Shown here piece by piece: positions 32,952 to 41,482 of a stretch of DNA of 64,000 bases; position 1 is the stretch's first letter; every line of letters begins with the position of its first letter. Below the pieces are notes generated by a model, which saw only the letters and a list, made by a program, of their open reading frames with translations, searched no databases and was not told where the DNA came from. The position numbers were made by a program, and so were the translations under genes. Source of the stretch: Halodesulfovibrio marinisediminis DSM 17456 (lineage in GTDB: Bacteria > Desulfobacterota > Desulfovibrionia > Desulfovibrionales > Desulfovibrionaceae); NCBI RefSeq assembly GCF_900129975.1, contig NZ_FSRG01000003.1, forward strand, positions 670,997-734,996. Reading direction: 5' to 3'.

Positions 32952-34877
32952 ATGTTAGATGACGTTCGAATACAGTGTGACAGCGCTGCTGGTTACCTGA
33001 ATCACTCAGAGTTGGCTGCTACTTCTGCTCATGCCAATACTGATAGTCAATTGTGCACCATGTTCTATGTGCGTCTGACATTACAATCTGATCTTGCCAA
33101 TGAAACTCCGGCTTCAATATTTGCTGCTCATAAAGAACAGGGGACTATTTTTTACTTACCGGAACTGACTGCTCTTCCAGCTTTGGACGAATACACGGTT
33201 GGCAAACGGTATTTGCAATATCACGTTTTAATACAAAGCCCATTACAGGAAGGGGTAGAGCCAACCTGTCCTGTGTTTGAATCTCTTGGTTCAGCAGAAG
33301 TAAGCCAGCTTGGTATTATTGAAAGCGAGCATAGCAAAGATGCTACTGCATTTTTCTCTCAATACTTTTTGTCTTTCGCTGGACGTGGGCATGCAGATAT
33401 TTCTGAAATTGCTGTTGGATTGCAAAATTTATTGCAACCTCTACTCATTCAAGAGGTTCCCCAGCATTCTTCGAACAATGAAGTAGCTCCCATTTCTCAG
33501 GCCAGTGATGTTGAGCCACCGGAGAAATCCTTTCATTTTCCAGAGGAATCACAAGACAGCCATTCAAGTGCACCAGATATTTTTTGTGAAGTTGATGATG
33601 CAAAAAATGAATTATTGAATCTGGAAATTACTTCTCCAATCTCAGAGTTAGAATTTTCGCTTAATGCACCACGTGGTACTGCTGACGAAATTGAGCTCCC
33701 CGATGTGATATCAAATGGAAGCAGCGCCTCTTATATAGCCAAAGTTTGCGATCAACTTGTTCCTTCTCTTGAAGGCGATATGGATGTTCCTGCATCAGGA
33801 AAAGACATATCTTCTATTACTTGTTTCACAGAGATTTTGGCGTCTAAAAAGTTTTCTGATTACAGCCAACAGCGATCAGCTCAGCAAGAGGAAAAACTTG
33901 ATAGGCTTATCTCGCATGTGAGTGAGTTGTCTGGCATACAGTCAAAGTTGTATGATTATGCTCTGACACATGAAGATGATTTGCTGCGCAGCATGGCTGA
34001 TGAGTTTGACAGGCTGTACTGCGTGCTGCGTGATTCTGCACTTGAATTACGAATGGTATCCTTGGAACCGTCACTGATTGCTGTAAAGGAATGGCTTGAA
34101 GATGCAGTTCAAGCTATGAGTAAGCAAATAGAATTTAGTGTGCAGGGTGCTGATGTTCAAGTGGATGCGATTGTTGCAGAGGCTTTAACAGACGCATTGT
34201 CAGCATATTTTTCTTCAAGTATTTCCTTAGTTCTTTCTGCTAATGATCCAGCAATGATCTCGCTCTCTGTCGAATACTCCGGAACAGACGTGCTGTTGTT
34301 CTTGAAGCATACGGGCAGCACTGTTTTGTCTGGACGCGATAATATTCAAATTTCTGAAGCATTGCTTGGATTGCAGGCAGAAATTTTTGCGTTGCATGGA
34401 GCCATGGCTGTTGAACAAGGATATCAAGGAGAGACTTGCGTAAAAGTGAGCTTCCCTGTGACCAAAGCAATGATCGAAGGTTTAATCGTGCAGTGTGGGG
34501 ATGAGCAGTACCTTGTTCCAATGAACCAGATTTCAGAATGTGTTGACTGCAATCCTCGCATGGGCGTTGAAGCAAAAGAAAACAAGGTCATTCTTGGTGG
34601 TGAGACTATTCCATGTGTTCGTCTTCGTGAGTATGTTGAGTTAGATGGCAGAGCAGAAAATGAACAATGTGTTATCATCCAATCGTTGTCTGGCACATTT
34701 GGACTTATTGTTGACGGAGTGGTAGGTGAACTACAGGCTGCCGTAAAGCCAGTAGGCTTTTTGTATGAACATATTGAAATGATTTCAGGTGTTTCAATTA
34801 AGGCTGATGGTGTTCCGTGTCTTGTCTTAAATCTGCAACATCTTCAAACAGTTGCAGATTGCTTGATTATAAATTAG
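32952..34877 (+). CDS. Degenerate CheA-like protein without kinase motifs, C-terminal CheW-like domain
   Basis: 641 residues. No Hpt domain with phosphoacceptor His is seen. Residues 35-120 (FYVRLTLQSDL, LPALDEYTVGKRYLQYHVLI) resemble the extra domain that follows Hpt in many deltaproteobacterial CheA proteins. Residues 125-310 are low-complexity linker. Residues 311-350 match the CheA dimerisation helices (EEKLDRLISHVSELSGIQSKL), and LRDSALELRMVSLEP (359-373) matches the CheA signature near SIRMVP. The ATPase region (about 380-500) lacks the N-box HLVRNAIDHG and the glycine-rich ATP loops. Residues 495-641 (VSFPVTKAMIEGLIVQCGDEQYLVP split at 500) are a good CheW-like P5 domain. Likely a catalytically dead scaffold or adaptor in a chemosensory array. 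No other che gene is nearby. Confidence 0.75.
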   Translation: MLDDVRIQCDSAAGYLNHSELAATSAHANTDSQLCTMFYVRLTLQSDLANETPASIFAAHKEQGTIFYLPELTALPALDEYTVGKRYLQYHVLIQSPLQEGVEPTCPVFESLGSAEVSQLGIIESEHSKDATAFFSQYFLSFAGRGHADISEIAVGLQNLLQPLLIQEVPQHSSNNEVAPISQASDVEPPEKSFHFPEESQDSHSSAPDIFCEVDDAKNELLNLEITSPISELEFSLNAPRGTADEIELPDVISNGSSASYIAKVCDQLVPSLEGDMDVPASGKDISSITCFTEILASKKFSDYSQQRSAQQEEKLDRLISHVSELSGIQSKLYDYALTHEDDLLRSMADEFDRLYCVLRDSALELRMVSLEPSLIAVKEWLEDAVQAMSKQIEFSVQGADVQVDAIVAEALTDALSAYFSSSISLVLSANDPAMISLSVEYSGTDVLLFLKHTGSTVLSGRDNIQISEALLGLQAEIFALHGAMAVEQGYQGETCVKVSFPVTKAMIEGLIVQCGDEQYLVPMNQISECVDCNPRMGVEAKENKVILGGETIPCVRLREYVELDGRAENEQCVIIQSLSGTFGLIVDGVVGELQAAVKPVGFLYEHIEMISGVSIKADGVPCLVLNLQHLQTVADCLIIN

Positions 34878-35207
34878 AAGAATATTGAACTGATCGATCA
34901 AACAGTTGGTGGGCTATTTTTTTAATTGTCCGTAAGCAATGCGTGACAATAAGTAGCTGACTGTTTGTTTTTGGTATTGGTTGAAGAATGAGTATGGATT
35001 AAGTGAGAATGACTTTCCGCCGTGCATGAAGCAAAAATTTTCTTCGGAGGAAAGGGAATCCTTTCTTAATCGAGTATAATTCCTATTAAGCATGGACAGT
35101 GGCAAAGCTGTAGTGTAAAAGCGCAACATATACAGAGAATAAAAAAGTTCTTTTAATGCATGCTTGTAATCGTCTTATAAGAAAAATAACTATTAAGAAG
35201 GTGAGAT
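34878..35207. other. Intergenic region before the sulfite reductase gene
   Basis: About 330 bp. A weak AACTG/CAGTT hairpin follows the CheA-like gene near 34890-34909 and may end its transcript. The rest is AT-rich and must hold the sulfite reductase promoter; I see no gene. Confidence 0.4.
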
Positions 35208-35858
35208 ATGACTACTCCAGATGGTGCAATTTTACAGCGCGATAAAGAAACATATGCAATCGTTCCTCGTACCCCGGCAGGTATGCTGACTCCAGACGTT
35301 CTTGAAACGATCGCTTATGTGTGTCGTAAGTACGAAGTGCCGATTATTAAAATTACTTCCGGCCAGCGCATGGCTCTTGTTGGTATGAAAGAAGAGCAGG
35401 TTGAACCAATTTGGGAAGAGCTTAAGTGGAAAGTGGGCCGTGCTACAGAGCTTTGCGTACATTACGTTCAGGCATGTCCTGGTACAGCAGTCTGTAAACT
35501 TGGCGTGCAGGACTCTCTCGGTTTTGGCCTTGAAATCGAAGAAGCGCTGTACGGCAAGCCATTCCCTGCAAAAGTTAAGTTTGGTGTCTCTGGTTGTCCA
35601 ATGTGCTGTGGCGAAAGTCGGGTACGTGATATCGGTATTATCGGCACCAAAAAAGGCTGGGAAGTTGTTGTAGGGGGTAACTCTGGTCCTCGTCCTCGCA
35701 TTGGTGATACTCTTGCAAAAGACCTCACTCAGGAAGAAGCTTGGGCTCTTATTGAAAAGTTCCTTGAGTACTACCGTGAAAACTCCGGCAAACGAGTACG
35801 TATTTCTAAGTTCGTAGAAAAAGAAGGTATTGAGGCTATTAAAGCAGCGATCTTATAG
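35208..35858 (+). CDS. Small assimilatory-type sulfite reductase (siroheme/[4Fe-4S])
   Basis: 216 residues, AGAAGGTGAGAT upstream. It has the paired cysteine motif of siroheme-[4Fe-4S] proteins: Cys90-x5-Cys96 in ACPGTAVCKLG and Cys130-x3-Cys134 in GCPMCCGESR. Half the size of normal sulfite/nitrite reductases, it matches the monomeric low-spin sulfite reductase purified from Desulfovibrio vulgaris, which reduces sulfite to sulfide in six electrons. Its physiological role in a dissimilatory sulfate reducer is unclear: assimilation, detoxification or redox sensing. A terminator follows the gene. Confidence 0.9.
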   Translation: MTTPDGAILQRDKETYAIVPRTPAGMLTPDVLETIAYVCRKYEVPIIKITSGQRMALVGMKEEQVEPIWEELKWKVGRATELCVHYVQACPGTAVCKLGVQDSLGFGLEIEEALYGKPFPAKVKFGVSGCPMCCGESRVRDIGIIGTKKGWEVVVGGNSGPRPRIGDTLAKDLTQEEAWALIEKFLEYYRENSGKRVRISKFVEKEGIEAIKAAIL

Positions 35859-35876
35859 TCTTACCTGAAAAAAATA

Positions 35877-35925
35877 AAAAAAGCTCAACGGTATGCATTT
35901 CTTGCAGATCGTTGAGCTTTTTTTA
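35877..35925. terminator. Bidirectional terminator, sulfite reductase / DUF190 gene
   Basis: AAGCTCAACG (35881-35890) pairs with CGTTGAGCTT (35910-35919), with flanking A and T runs. It serves two convergent units. Confidence 0.88.
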
Positions 35926-35927
35926 TT

Positions 35928-36266
35928 TTAAGATTTAGTCTTGGGTGCAACTATTGTTACGTCTTCTTGCAGAATAAGAGCTTCTGCAGTGAATTGCTCT
36001 AATTTCGGAATAAAGCTTTGAATGTTCTCTTTTGTGTCGATAATTTGTATAAGAAGGGGGAGGTCTTCTGAAATACGCAAAATGCCCATGGAGTGTATCT
36101 TTTTGTCTCTGCCGTAGCTGTATAGTCCGCGGAAGACAGAAACTCCTGCCAGATTGGAGTCTTTTGCCTGTTCCATGATGACTTCGTATAGGCTTTTCCC
36201 TTCAAACTGGTCTTTTTCACTGATGTAAATACTTAGCCGTTGAACGGTGCCTTGTAAGTGATGCAT
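35928..36266 (-). CDS. DUF190 family protein, partner of the fluoride channel
   Basis: 112 residues. The sequence GTVQRLSIYISEKDQFEGKSLYEVIMEQAK split at the loop, then AGVSVFRGLYSYG, is the DUF190 pattern: a small PII-like trimeric protein often next to crcB. Such proteins are thought to bind nucleotides or regulate the channel, without proof. It lies 9 bp after crcB with an AGGAGAATACA ribosome site, so it is cotranscribed. Confidence 0.9.
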   Translation of the reverse strand: MHHLQGTVQRLSIYISEKDQFEGKSLYEVIMEQAKDSNLAGVSVFRGLYSYGRDKKIHSMGILRISEDLPLLIQIIDTKENIQSFIPKLEQFTAEALILQEDVTIVAPKTKS

Positions 36267-36275
36267 TGTATTCTC

Positions 36276-36650
36276 CTACAAAAGTTTGCCAAGAGAGAGG
36301 CCAAATTTTAGAAGGATAACTCCAGTAATTATTTGTCCTACAACATTTAAGAGAAAGTATGGCCACTGCGTTGAGTCTAGAAGGGCAGTAGATTCAAAAA
36401 TAAAAGTTGAGAATGTGGTGAAGGCGCCCATAAAACCAGTGAGTACAATTGCACGGAAGTCCGGTGAAAGAGAGAGTCTATCTTGTGCGTATGCCCAGAT
36501 AAGGCCGAACAAGAAGCAGCCGATAATGTTGACGAGATATGTGCCAATTGGAAAACTGATGTTTATGGCACGTTGAAATACTCCAGAGAGTAAATAACGG
36601 CTTAAACTCCCCAGCCCCCCGGCACAAAACAGTAAGATGATCTTAGTCAT
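36276..36650 (-). CDS. crcB: Fluoride channel CrcB/Fluc
   Basis: 124 residues with four hydrophobic helices. Signature stretches [13 protein letters not shown] (11-23), the Asn of [12 protein letters not shown] (38-49), and [16 protein letters not shown] (72-87), with the Phe/Thr track that lines the fluoride pore, identify a Fluc channel exporting F- as a dual-topology dimer. Only 44 bp separate it from the divergent CYTH gene, too little for the usual fluoride riboswitch, and no riboswitch motif is seen. Confidence 0.95.
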   Translation of the reverse strand: MTKIILLFCAGGLGSLSRYLLSGVFQRAINISFPIGTYLVNIIGCFLFGLIWAYAQDRLSLSPDFRAIVLTGFMGAFTTFSTFIFESTALLDSTQWPYFLLNVVGQIITGVILLKFGLSLGKLL

Positions 36651-36694
36651 GCTGTTTCCTTGATTATGATAACAAAAAATCGGGAAGTAACTAT

Positions 36695-37294
36695 ATGGCG
36701 TTCGAAATCGAACTGAAATTTATACATATTGATCCTGTATTGGTGCGCGAGAAACTATCAGCACTCGGTGGTTTGTGTAAAGGAAGACATCTAGAGCGTA
36801 ATGTTGTTTTTGATTCTCCTGAGCGTGATATGAAAAATGCTGGCAAGCTGTTACGGTTGAGAACAAAGCAGTGGAAAAATGAGCATGAGACAGTTCTTAC
36901 ATTGAAACTTCCGCCAAAAGGTGACATGCCTGAAGATGTAAAAATATACGACGAGCGAGAAACAAAAGTCGAGAGCTTTGAGGGAACGTATGCTATCCTC
37001 GAAGGGCTCGGATACGAAGGTGCCTTCCGTTATGATAAAATGCGCGAAGAGTGGACGCTCGATAATGTAGAAATTTGTATTGATGAACTTTCATTTGAAA
37101 CTGTTATTGAGTTGGAAGGCGAACGCGATGATATTTTTGTTCTAGCGGATAAGCTTTCGTTGCCGAGGGAAAATGCCTCAACGGCTACATATCACGAGCT
37201 TCATAGGGCGTATCGCGAGAGAAACAATCTTGCTTCGCAAGATAGTTTCTATTTTACTGATGAAGAATGCCAGAACCTGCTGAACACCTTGTAA
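36695..37294 (+). CDS. cyaB: CYTH domain protein (class IV adenylate cyclase CyaB-like)
   Basis: 199 residues. The CYTH signature ExExK appears as EIELKF (4-9), followed by the barrel strands [32 protein letters not shown] and [14 protein letters not shown]. Family members are adenylate cyclases (CyaB), thiamine triphosphatases or inorganic triphosphatases; the acidic and basic tunnel residues are kept but substrate cannot be assigned. The C-terminal 35 residues extend past the tunnel domain. Divergent from crcB. Confidence 0.85.
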   Translation: MAFEIELKFIHIDPVLVREKLSALGGLCKGRHLERNVVFDSPERDMKNAGKLLRLRTKQWKNEHETVLTLKLPPKGDMPEDVKIYDERETKVESFEGTYAILEGLGYEGAFRYDKMREEWTLDNVEICIDELSFETVIELEGERDDIFVLADKLSLPRENASTATYHELHRAYRERNNLASQDSFYFTDEECQNLLNTL

Positions 37295-37380
37295 GGAAGA
37301 ACACAGGGAAATACGTTTTGGGTGCAGATTGTTTTCTTCCTATTTGGCATTAATAAATAATTACGAGTAATGGATTCATT

Positions 37381-37692
37381 ATGGCTGAACACCATAGACC
37401 TGACTTAGATTCTGATATTCTGCTTGAAGACGAACTGAAAGAGCCTCGCAAGTTTCGAGTGCTCATGCATAATGATGATTATACCACAATGGATTTTGTC
37501 ATTTTAATCCTTGTTGAAGTGTTTCGGAAAACCACTCAGCAAGCAACACAGATTATGCTGAGCATTCACGAAAAAGGTGTCGGAGAATGTGGAATCTATA
37601 CTGCTGAAGTTGCAGAAACGAAGATTGCAATTGTCCGTGCCCGCGCGAAAGAAGCTGGCTATCCTCTAAAATGTACAATGGAAGAGGTATAA
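37381..37692 (+). CDS. clpS: ATP-dependent Clp protease adaptor ClpS
   Basis: 103 residues. The core KFRVLMHNDDYTTMDFVILILVEVF (about 24-48), with Asn-Asp-Asp and Met lining the N-degron pocket, and the IMLSIHEKGVGECGIYTAEVAE helix-turn are characteristic. ClpS delivers proteins with N-terminal Leu, Phe, Tyr or Trp to ClpA. Its stop and the clpA ATG are one base apart, and aat follows, giving a complete N-degron module. Confidence 0.97.
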   Translation: MAEHHRPDLDSDILLEDELKEPRKFRVLMHNDDYTTMDFVILILVEVFRKTTQQATQIMLSIHEKGVGECGIYTAEVAETKIAIVRARAKEAGYPLKCTMEEV

Positions 37693-37693
37693 T

Positions 37694-39970
37694 ATGCTGA
37701 GTACGCATTTAGAACAGGCTATTGCAAATGCTGTTCATGAAGTACAGGAACGAAATCACGAATTTCTCACCCTTGAACACCTTCTGTACGGTATCGCACA
37801 GGAAGACCAAGGGTACTATATCTTAGAACAGGCCGGTGCGGATGTGCCGTCTTTGTTAAATCGTATAGAAGTCTTTTTTTCATCACACCTTGAACCGTTG
37901 CCGGAAGATGTCCCTACTGAGATTATCCGTACTATCAGCGTTCAGAGAGTCTTGCAGCGTGCAGCAATGCAGATGCAGGCTTCTGGTCGCGATGTTGTAG
38001 AAATCGGTGATGTGCTTGCAGCAATGTTTGAGGAAGAAGATTCCTACGCATTGTATTTCCTGCGTCATATGGAAGTTACCCGTTTAGACATTCTAGAAGT
38101 TGTCTCTCATGAGATGGATGGAAATGAATGGGCTATGATGGGCGAAGAAGGCATGAATGAATCCCGCACAGACTCTTTGGCAGAGTTCTGTGTTGACCTT
38201 ACCGAGAAGGCCAAACTGGGAGAAATTGATCCTCTTATAGGCAGGAAGTCAGAGCTGGAACGCACTATTCAGGTACTTGCCAGACGCCGTAAGAACAATC
38301 CTTTGTTTGTGGGTGAACCTGGTGTTGGTAAGACTGCACTTGCAGAAGGGCTTGCCGTTCGTATTGTTGATGGTAATGTTCCTGACAGCTTTCATGATTC
38401 ACAGATCTATGCTCTTGATATGGGCGCCTTGCTTGCCGGAACCAAATACCGCGGAGACTTTGAGTCTCGTCTAAAAGGCGTTATTCAGGATCTTAAAAAG
38501 ATTGAAGGCGCAATTCTCTTTATTGATGAAATCCATACTATTGTAGGTGCAGGTGCAACCACAGGTGGTTCTATGGATGCGTCTAATATTCTTAAGCCAG
38601 TTCTGGCCAGTGGCGGCATTAAATGCATTGGTTCTACTACCTATGAAGAATACAAGAACCATTTTGAGAAAGACCGTGCTCTCTCTCGTCGGTTCCAGAA
38701 AATTGATGTTCCGGAGCCGACCACTGATGAGTGTATGGCTATCTTGAAGGGACTTAAACCATACTATGAAGAGCATCACGGTGTGCGTTACAGCCAGCCT
38801 GCAATTAAAGCAGCAGTTGAACTTTCCGCACGATACATTACAGAGCGCTTCCTTCCTGATAAAGCCATTGACGTAATTGATGAAGCTGGTGCGGCTTATC
38901 GTCTGCATGGTACTCATCGTAAGAGCAACACCATTACTGCAAACGATATTGAACGTGTTGTTGCGAAGATGGCACGTATCCCAGAACAGCGAGTGTCCAC
39001 TGGGGATAAGCAAAAACTCTCCAACCTTGTTGATGACTTGAAAGCTCAGGTGTTCGGACAGGACAAGGCTGTGGATATTGTTGGCAGAGCGATTCTGCGA
39101 AGCCGTGCAGGTTTGGGTAGAGATGATCGCCCTACAGGGTCTTTTCTTTTCTATGGCCCTACAGGTGTGGGTAAAACAGAGCTTGCCCGTCAGCTCGCAG
39201 AACAGCTTGGTGTTCAGTTCCTCCGGTACGATATGAGTGAATACATGGAGAAGCATGCGGTTTCTCGTCTTATCGGGGCGCCTCCGGGTTATGTTGGTTT
39301 TGATCAGGGTGGTCAGCTTACAGATGCTGTCCGTAAACATCCTCATGCTGTTGTTTTACTTGATGAGATTGAAAAAGCACATCCGGACATTTTCAATATT
39401 CTCTTACAGGTAATGGATTATGCAACATTGACGGATAACACCGGTCGTAAGGCTGATTTCCGTAATATTATTCTTATTATGACTTCTAACGCCGGTGCCC
39501 GTGAAATGGCAGCCAAGTCCATTGGTTTTGGTGCTAAGGATAAAATGGATGTAGCCCAGCGTGGTTTGAAAGCTGTAGAGCGTACTTTTAGTCCGGAATT
39601 TAGAAACCGACTTGATGCAATGGTTCCGTTCCATGGCCTTGGTGAATCTATTATGGTGCGCATAGTAGATAAGTTTGTGGCCGAACTGGAAGAAATGCTT
39701 AAGTCCAAGCGTGTTCAGATTGAATTGACAGAAGCAGCCCGTAAGCGTCTTGCTGCAAAAGGGTATGATGATGCCTTTGGTGCACGACCAATGCGTCGTG
39801 TAATTAGAACAGGGCTTGAAGATGCCATTGCACATGAAGTTCTGTTTGGCGATTTGCAGAAAGGTGGCATAGCGACTGTTGATGTGAAGGACGTAACGGC
39901 ACCAAAGGAAGCTGATGATCTTGGCCTGAGTATGACTTTCTTGCCATTGAGTTCTAAAAAGAAAAAGTAA
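37694..39970 (+). CDS. clpA: ATP-dependent Clp protease ATP-binding subunit ClpA
   Basis: 758 residues, HSP100 AAA+ unfoldase. The N-domain (1-145) docks ClpS; D1 has Walker A GEPGVGKT at 207-214 and arginine finger region [10 protein letters not shown]2 has GPTGVGKT at about 487-494 and [20 protein letters not shown] split by the loop. The IGF-type ClpP-docking loop appears as IGFGAKDK. It feeds substrates to ClpP, encoded elsewhere. No ClpB/C middle coiled coil is present, confirming ClpA. Confidence 0.97.
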   Translation: MLSTHLEQAIANAVHEVQERNHEFLTLEHLLYGIAQEDQGYYILEQAGADVPSLLNRIEVFFSSHLEPLPEDVPTEIIRTISVQRVLQRAAMQMQASGRDVVEIGDVLAAMFEEEDSYALYFLRHMEVTRLDILEVVSHEMDGNEWAMMGEEGMNESRTDSLAEFCVDLTEKAKLGEIDPLIGRKSELERTIQVLARRRKNNPLFVGEPGVGKTALAEGLAVRIVDGNVPDSFHDSQIYALDMGALLAGTKYRGDFESRLKGVIQDLKKIEGAILFIDEIHTIVGAGATTGGSMDASNILKPVLASGGIKCIGSTTYEEYKNHFEKDRALSRRFQKIDVPEPTTDECMAILKGLKPYYEEHHGVRYSQPAIKAAVELSARYITERFLPDKAIDVIDEAGAAYRLHGTHRKSNTITANDIERVVAKMARIPEQRVSTGDKQKLSNLVDDLKAQVFGQDKAVDIVGRAILRSRAGLGRDDRPTGSFLFYGPTGVGKTELARQLAEQLGVQFLRYDMSEYMEKHAVSRLIGAPPGYVGFDQGGQLTDAVRKHPHAVVLLDEIEKAHPDIFNILLQVMDYATLTDNTGRKADFRNIILIMTSNAGAREMAAKSIGFGAKDKMDVAQRGLKAVERTFSPEFRNRLDAMVPFHGLGESIMVRIVDKFVAELEEMLKSKRVQIELTEAARKRLAAKGYDDAFGARPMRRVIRTGLEDAIAHEVLFGDLQKGGIATVDVKDVTAPKEADDLGLSMTFLPLSSKKKK

Positions 39971-40034
39971 TGCTATTGCCTCTGGCGGTTCGTCTCATTG
40001 CCGTGCCGTTGCGTAATATAATCAAAAAGAAAAT

Positions 40035-40739
40035 ATGACAGTATACTTACTATCAGATGATGATGTAGCCTTCCCCAATCCTGCGTTAGCAGGTGGGGAA
40101 GGCCTTCTTGCCGTTGGCGGTGACTTGCGTATAGAGCGTCTTGTTAATGCGTATGCCAATGGTATCTTTCCTTGGTATGATGACGAGTCGCCTATTCTTT
40201 GGTGGTCGCCTGATCCGCGCTTTGTTCTTTTTCCAGAGGATCTGCATATCCCACGCAGCTTACGTCGTGTAATTAACTCACGTAAGTTTACTATAAAAAT
40301 AGATACAGCCTTTGAAGAGGTTATGCGAAATTGTGCTGCCTCTCTGCGTCCCGATGAAGAAGGAACTTGGATTGTTGAGGAGATGATCGAAGCGTATTGT
40401 GAACTTAATGAGGCTGGACTTGCACACTCCATAGAGACTTGGCGCGATGACAAGCTCGTAGGTGGTCTGTATGGCGTTTCTTTAGGCAAGGTTTTCTATG
40501 GCGAGTCTATGTTCTTTAAAGAGTCTGATGCCTCTAAGGTTGCGCTAGTATGGTTAGCTCGATTACTCGTTGCGGCGGGGTTTGAGATGATTGACTGTCA
40601 GCAGGTGACAGATAACCTTGAACGTTTTGGTGCAGTTGCCATATCTCGTGATGAATTTTTGAAAAGGCTTCATAAGGCGCAAGATGCTCCGACTATCCAA
40701 GGACAGTGGACGTTTCCAGAAGAGTTTTTCCCTTTATAA
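40035..40739 (+). CDS. aat: Leucyl/phenylalanyl-tRNA-protein transferase
   Basis: 234 residues. N-terminal FPNPALAGGEGLLAVGGDL and YANGIFPWYDDESPILWWSPDPR are the hallmark of Aat, followed by GTWIVEEMIEAYCELNEAGLAHSIE split over helices, and the GESMFFKESDASKVAL active-site segment. Aat adds Leu or Phe to proteins beginning with Arg or Lys, creating primary N-degrons for ClpS. It closes the clpS-clpA-aat set; a terminator follows at 40743. Confidence 0.97.
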   Translation: MTVYLLSDDDVAFPNPALAGGEGLLAVGGDLRIERLVNAYANGIFPWYDDESPILWWSPDPRFVLFPEDLHIPRSLRRVINSRKFTIKIDTAFEEVMRNCAASLRPDEEGTWIVEEMIEAYCELNEAGLAHSIETWRDDKLVGGLYGVSLGKVFYGESMFFKESDASKVALVWLARLLVAAGFEMIDCQQVTDNLERFGAVAISRDEFLKRLHKAQDAPTIQGQWTFPEEFFPL

Positions 40740-40742
40740 GCA

Positions 40743-40778
40743 AAAAATCCCTGTTTTCTTTTGAACAGGGATTTTTTT
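40743..40778. terminator. Bidirectional terminator after aat
   Basis: AAAAATCCCTGTT / AACAGGGATTTTT stem with T run; it also faces the convergent minus-strand gene at 40801. Confidence 0.9.
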
Positions 40779-40800
40779 ATGGTTAAGCGGTATGGTCTTA

Positions 40801-41301
40801 TTACTCGGGTTCGATAACATTAGGTTCGTGCAGTTCCAAATCGTAGAAGCCTCTAACTTTGAAATCTAGAGGGTAATCGGGCACATTGTCGAATTTAATG
40901 AACCCCATGCTCTTACCTTCCGGTATGGTGGAAAGAGGCATAGTTCCTTGCGGAACCGGAAATGAGAGGGGGCCGGTTGTAATTTTTCTAAGTCGGGTGT
41001 GATACCGCTGCTCAAGGTATTTGATGACGGCATCACGTTCTTCTTTAGTAAAACACTCAAGAACCATCCGTTTGGTATCTTCAAGGGTGCCAGTAAGGCT
41101 TTGTTCGAGTTTATATTTTTCACAATCTGTATCTATACAACGAAGTAACTTTGCATCTTGTAGTTCGGCTTCAGGGATGTCAGAACGGAACAGATGCGCC
41201 TCTACATTTTTGCGTCCTTTGAAACTGCGTATGATAATGGACATGGTGTACAGTCTGTCTGTTGGTTCGTTACCGGTAGCAGGTGTGAATTCTTTCTGCA
41301 T
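40801..41301 (-). CDS. Hypothetical protein
   Basis: 166 residues from the ATG at 41301 with a strong ribosome site (CGGAGGGAACCAC); a longer frame exists upstream but lacks such a site. The protein is soluble, begins with polar residues, then TMSIIIRSFKGRKNVEAHLFR, and has a helix-rich middle (LEDTKRMVLECFTKEERDAVIKYLE, split). No membrane segment or known motif is visible. Family not recognised. It is divergent from uvrB. Confidence 0.75.
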   Translation of the reverse strand: MQKEFTPATGNEPTDRLYTMSIIIRSFKGRKNVEAHLFRSDIPEAELQDAKLLRCIDTDCEKYKLEQSLTGTLEDTKRMVLECFTKEERDAVIKYLEQRYHTRLRKITTGPLSFPVPQGTMPLSTIPEGKSMGFIKFDNVPDYPLDFKVRGFYDLELHEPNVIEPE

Positions 41302-41482
41302 GTGGTTCCCTCCGCGGAAAGTAAGAATCCTATATTTCATAATGTTATGCGATAGTTTCTGGCGCTGCAACAGAGTGATTAATTTTTTCCATAACTGTGT
41401 TTGGGGTAGTCTTACGTCATGAACTGGTTAAGAATGCCTTTAACATTTTGATTAAGAAATTGAAGATAGTAATGAGGAAGTG

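Noticed and set aside
36651-36694. Fluoride riboswitch upstream of crcB
   Set aside because: Only 44 bp separate the divergent genes, and no motif of the fluoride aptamer is visible.
37292-37345. AGGAAGAA / TTCTTCCT pair after the CYTH gene as terminator
   Set aside because: The loop would be about 35 nt and only ATTT follows; too weak to call.
38471-39346. Minus-strand 291-codon frame inside clpA
   Set aside because: ClpA is clearly coding across this interval; the antisense product has no recognisable domain and no ribosome site.
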